From the NCBI GenBank assembly GCA_016937795.1, contig JAFGVV010000046.1:1-64000 (forward strand): DNA of 64,000 nucleotides, written 5' to 3'. Source of the DNA: Paludibacteraceae bacterium (GTDB lineage Bacteria; Bacteroidota; Bacteroidia; Bacteroidales; Paludibacteraceae). Under the pieces are notes generated by a model. The model was not told where the DNA came from. It saw only the letters and a list, made by a program, of their open reading frames with translations, and made no database searches. Shown piece after piece: positions 62,544-64,000 of the stretch. Position 1 is the first letter of the stretch; the number at the start of each line of letters is the position of its first letter. Position numbers and translations under genes: made by a program.

Positions 62544-64000
62544 TTAGCGGGCAATCAGTTTATAAACCTTCTCGTTTATTCTGACGATATAAATTCCGGA
62601 ATTAATATTGGTTGAGAAATTTCCGGCATCTGCTTTGAGCGAAAGCAGTTTTCGTCCCAACAAATCGTGAACACTTACGCTTGCACCCACAGCAATATTG
62701 CGGAAATAAATATGATTGTCCGACACGAATACATTCGATAAATCGTCAACCTGCTGCAATGCATTCGGCCCGCTCACAACAGGAGCAAACGCACCACTAT
62801 AATCCACAGCAATATAATCCACAGCAGCATCGAGACTTCCAACAGTATAGTTTTTACCAAACAATAGCTGATTGACTCCGCCCTCTTTCAGGTACAAATC
62901 GGTAATGGCAGCTGTACCAAACGTAATTGTCTTTTTAAGAACCAGATAGTACTGCATTTGCTCTACCGAAGCATCAGTGGCAGTAAAAAACCGCACAACT
63001 TTTCTGTCGGCAGTAGCACGCACAGCAGGCGTTTGTACATTTTGCTTTGCAATAACCCCGGTAAGCCCATTGGCAGAAGTAGCTACCACAACGTCAAACT
63101 CTTTACTCTGATTTTCGCCCCAGGTAATAAGATCGAAGCTGAATTCATGCCATTTGTTGGTTTTCAGCGTTACAGGATACGCATAATAAGCACCTCCACT
63201 GGCATCGAAACGGAACATAAAAGCTTTTTTACCATCAGGATAAGCTGATAATTCGGTTGTCTGGCTTTTCTCCTGAATACGCGGATTTGGCGAAACACCC
63301 ATCGTTTTGTCCGAAACCCAAGCTGTAGGAGCTGCATTATGCGCATCGTTTTTGAAATCGGCATTACTCACAATGTTTATTCCATCGTAGAAATTCTGTG
63401 GTTTTTGATTATTCAGCACCGACTCAACAGTTCCTGCTGCATCCATATTTCCCACTTCAGCGGCGTCAAATGTTTCTACAAATGTACCATTACGATATAA
63501 ATGAATTTTTTCGCCCTGTACAGCATAACGAATTACCTGCTTTTGATTATTCACAACTTCAAGCTGACGAATATCAGCAAAAGGACTTGCCAAGCGCAGA
63601 CTTTCGTGAGAAAGTGCAGTACGGAATCCATTGCCTTGACCATTACGCACTTCCATATCCAAACCACGACCCACAGCAGCATTTACAGTTGCTGAAATTT
63701 CGACAGAATAATCACCGTTGGGATTGAACTCCAACGTACGCACGTCTTTTGCACCTGTAGCAGCACTGAAAGTCATTTGACTCTGAATTTCATTTGGCAA
63801 AACTGCTTTTTCAGGCAAATCGGGCGTTTGAATCACATCTTCTTCGGCAGGCGCGTAAGCTCCATCCTGATAGCTAACAGCGTACACTTCGGCATTCAGG
63901 CTTCCCGAATTATAGTTTTTCCCGAATTGCAAACGGCTGTTGTAAGCAAGGCTTTTCAGCGACAGTTTGGCAATTCCGTACATTGCCCATGTGGCGTTGA
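62544..64000 (-). CDS. T9SS cargo protein, 5' end beyond the window
   Basis: The frame is open to the edge of the window, so the start lies outside; at least 485 residues are present. It holds two similar segments, SRLQFGKNYNSGSLNAEVYA near the top and QLLFGKNYTVGSLDAAVDYI at about 395 of the visible part, each followed by a Tyr-Asp-Gly-Ala-rich stretch, which suggests repeated beta-sandwich units (laminin-G/heparinase-like). A type-A T9SS sorting domain ends the protein (VSVHDLLGRKLLSLKAD, then INSGIYIVRI). Its ATG at 63983 is internal. The function of the rest is not known. Confidence 0.8.
   Translation of the reverse strand, partial: NATWAMYGIAKLSLKSLAYNSRLQFGKNYNSGSLNAEVYAVSYQDGAYAPAEEDVIQTPDLPEKAVLPNEIQSQMTFSAATGAKDVRTLEFNPNGDYSVEISATVNAAVGRGLDMEVRNGQGNGFRTALSHESLRLASPFADIRQLEVVNNQKQVIRYAVQGEKIHLYRNGTFVETFDAAEVGNMDAAGTVESVLNNQKPQNFYDGINIVSNADFKNDAHNAAPTAWVSDKTMGVSPNPRIQEKSQTTELSAYPDGKKAFMFRFDASGGAYYAYPVTLKTNKWHEFSFDLITWGENQSKEFDVVVATSANGLTGVIAKQNVQTPAVRATADRKVVRFFTATDASVEQMQYYLVLKKTITFGTAAITDLYLKEGGVNQLLFGKNYTVGSLDAAVDYIAVDYSGAFAPVVSGPNALQQVDDLSNVFVSDNHIYFRNIAVGASVSVHDLLGRKLLSLKADAGNFSTNINSGIYIVRINEKVYKLIAR

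Overview
The window looks like the chromosome of a member of the Bacteroidota, probably order Bacteroidales. The evidence is: many promoters of the Bacteroidetes type (TAnnTTTG at -7, often with TTTG about 19 bp upstream, as before rplM), two complete proteins and one partial protein with type IX secretion (T9SS) type-A C-terminal sorting domains, SusD-era style Gram-negative envelope genes (SpOI/signal peptides ending in A-x-A, an outer-membrane barrel), lysA/lysC of the diaminopimelate route, and moderate-to-low GC. There is no plasmid or phage backbone; most of the window is ordinary core genome with accessory patches.

Layout. 1-2 kb: a terminator from an upstream gene, then a compact minus-strand trio (PD-(D/E)XK nuclease fragment like the N-terminus of Eco57I-type enzymes, a coiled-coil J-domain protein, a HIRAN-domain protein). 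2-4.3 kb: an isolated gene of unknown function flanked by repeat-rich non-coding DNA. 4.3-12.1 kb: a type I restriction-modification island hsdM-fic-hsdS-(AlbA/HATPase gene)-hsdR, whose HsdR carries four CxxCGxxPCxC knuckles; it ends against the 3' end of tRNA-Arg(ACG). 12-18.6 kb: rnr, a lipid-kinase gene, lysA and lysC. 18.7-21.3 kb: a GH9-NodB fusion protein in which both catalytic centres appear to be lost. 21.3-24.9 kb: tRNA-His with an odd acceptor stem, alkD-like gene, fur-family gene, purA, a YugP-type metallopeptidase. 25.3-28.4 kb: rplM-rpsI-rpsB-tsf. 28.7-38.5 kb: secreted proteins (endonuclease I, two T9SS cargo proteins each followed by a small acidic peptide gene of one family), plus DUF1905/YdeI-like and DUF4386-like genes. 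38.7-50.2 kb: metallo-beta-lactamase-fold hydrolase, a Mur-ligase-like pseudoenzyme, dCMP deaminase, a 27-copy 8-bp minisatellite, a C-terminal processing protease, dps, a short-chain dehydrogenase, an OPT transporter, an outer-membrane protein and gdhA. 50.5-57.1 kb: a receiver-like/PPDK-ATP-grasp hybrid, a probable small RNA or leader, and a decayed double-glycine peptide (bacteriocin-like) locus with regulator, two precursors, a truncated HlyD and a regulator remnant, then a POT peptide transporter. 57.3-64 kb: purL, a secreted protein with a possible permuted papain-like fold, and the 3' part of another T9SS cargo gene.

Several families of non-coding repeats are spread over the window: a GACCGG-AAATA-CCGGTC palindrome placed just after terminators (three copies, arms and loop in different relative orientation), a pair of ~210-bp inverted copies 9 kb apart that each begin with a terminator, CCCCTAACCCC-type short palindromes, and several local tandem arrays. 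The most noteworthy accessory systems are the nuclease/J/HIRAN trio, the type I RM island with its Fic and ATPase partners, and the eroded double-glycine peptide locus. All function calls come from reading motifs by eye; none has been checked by a database search.
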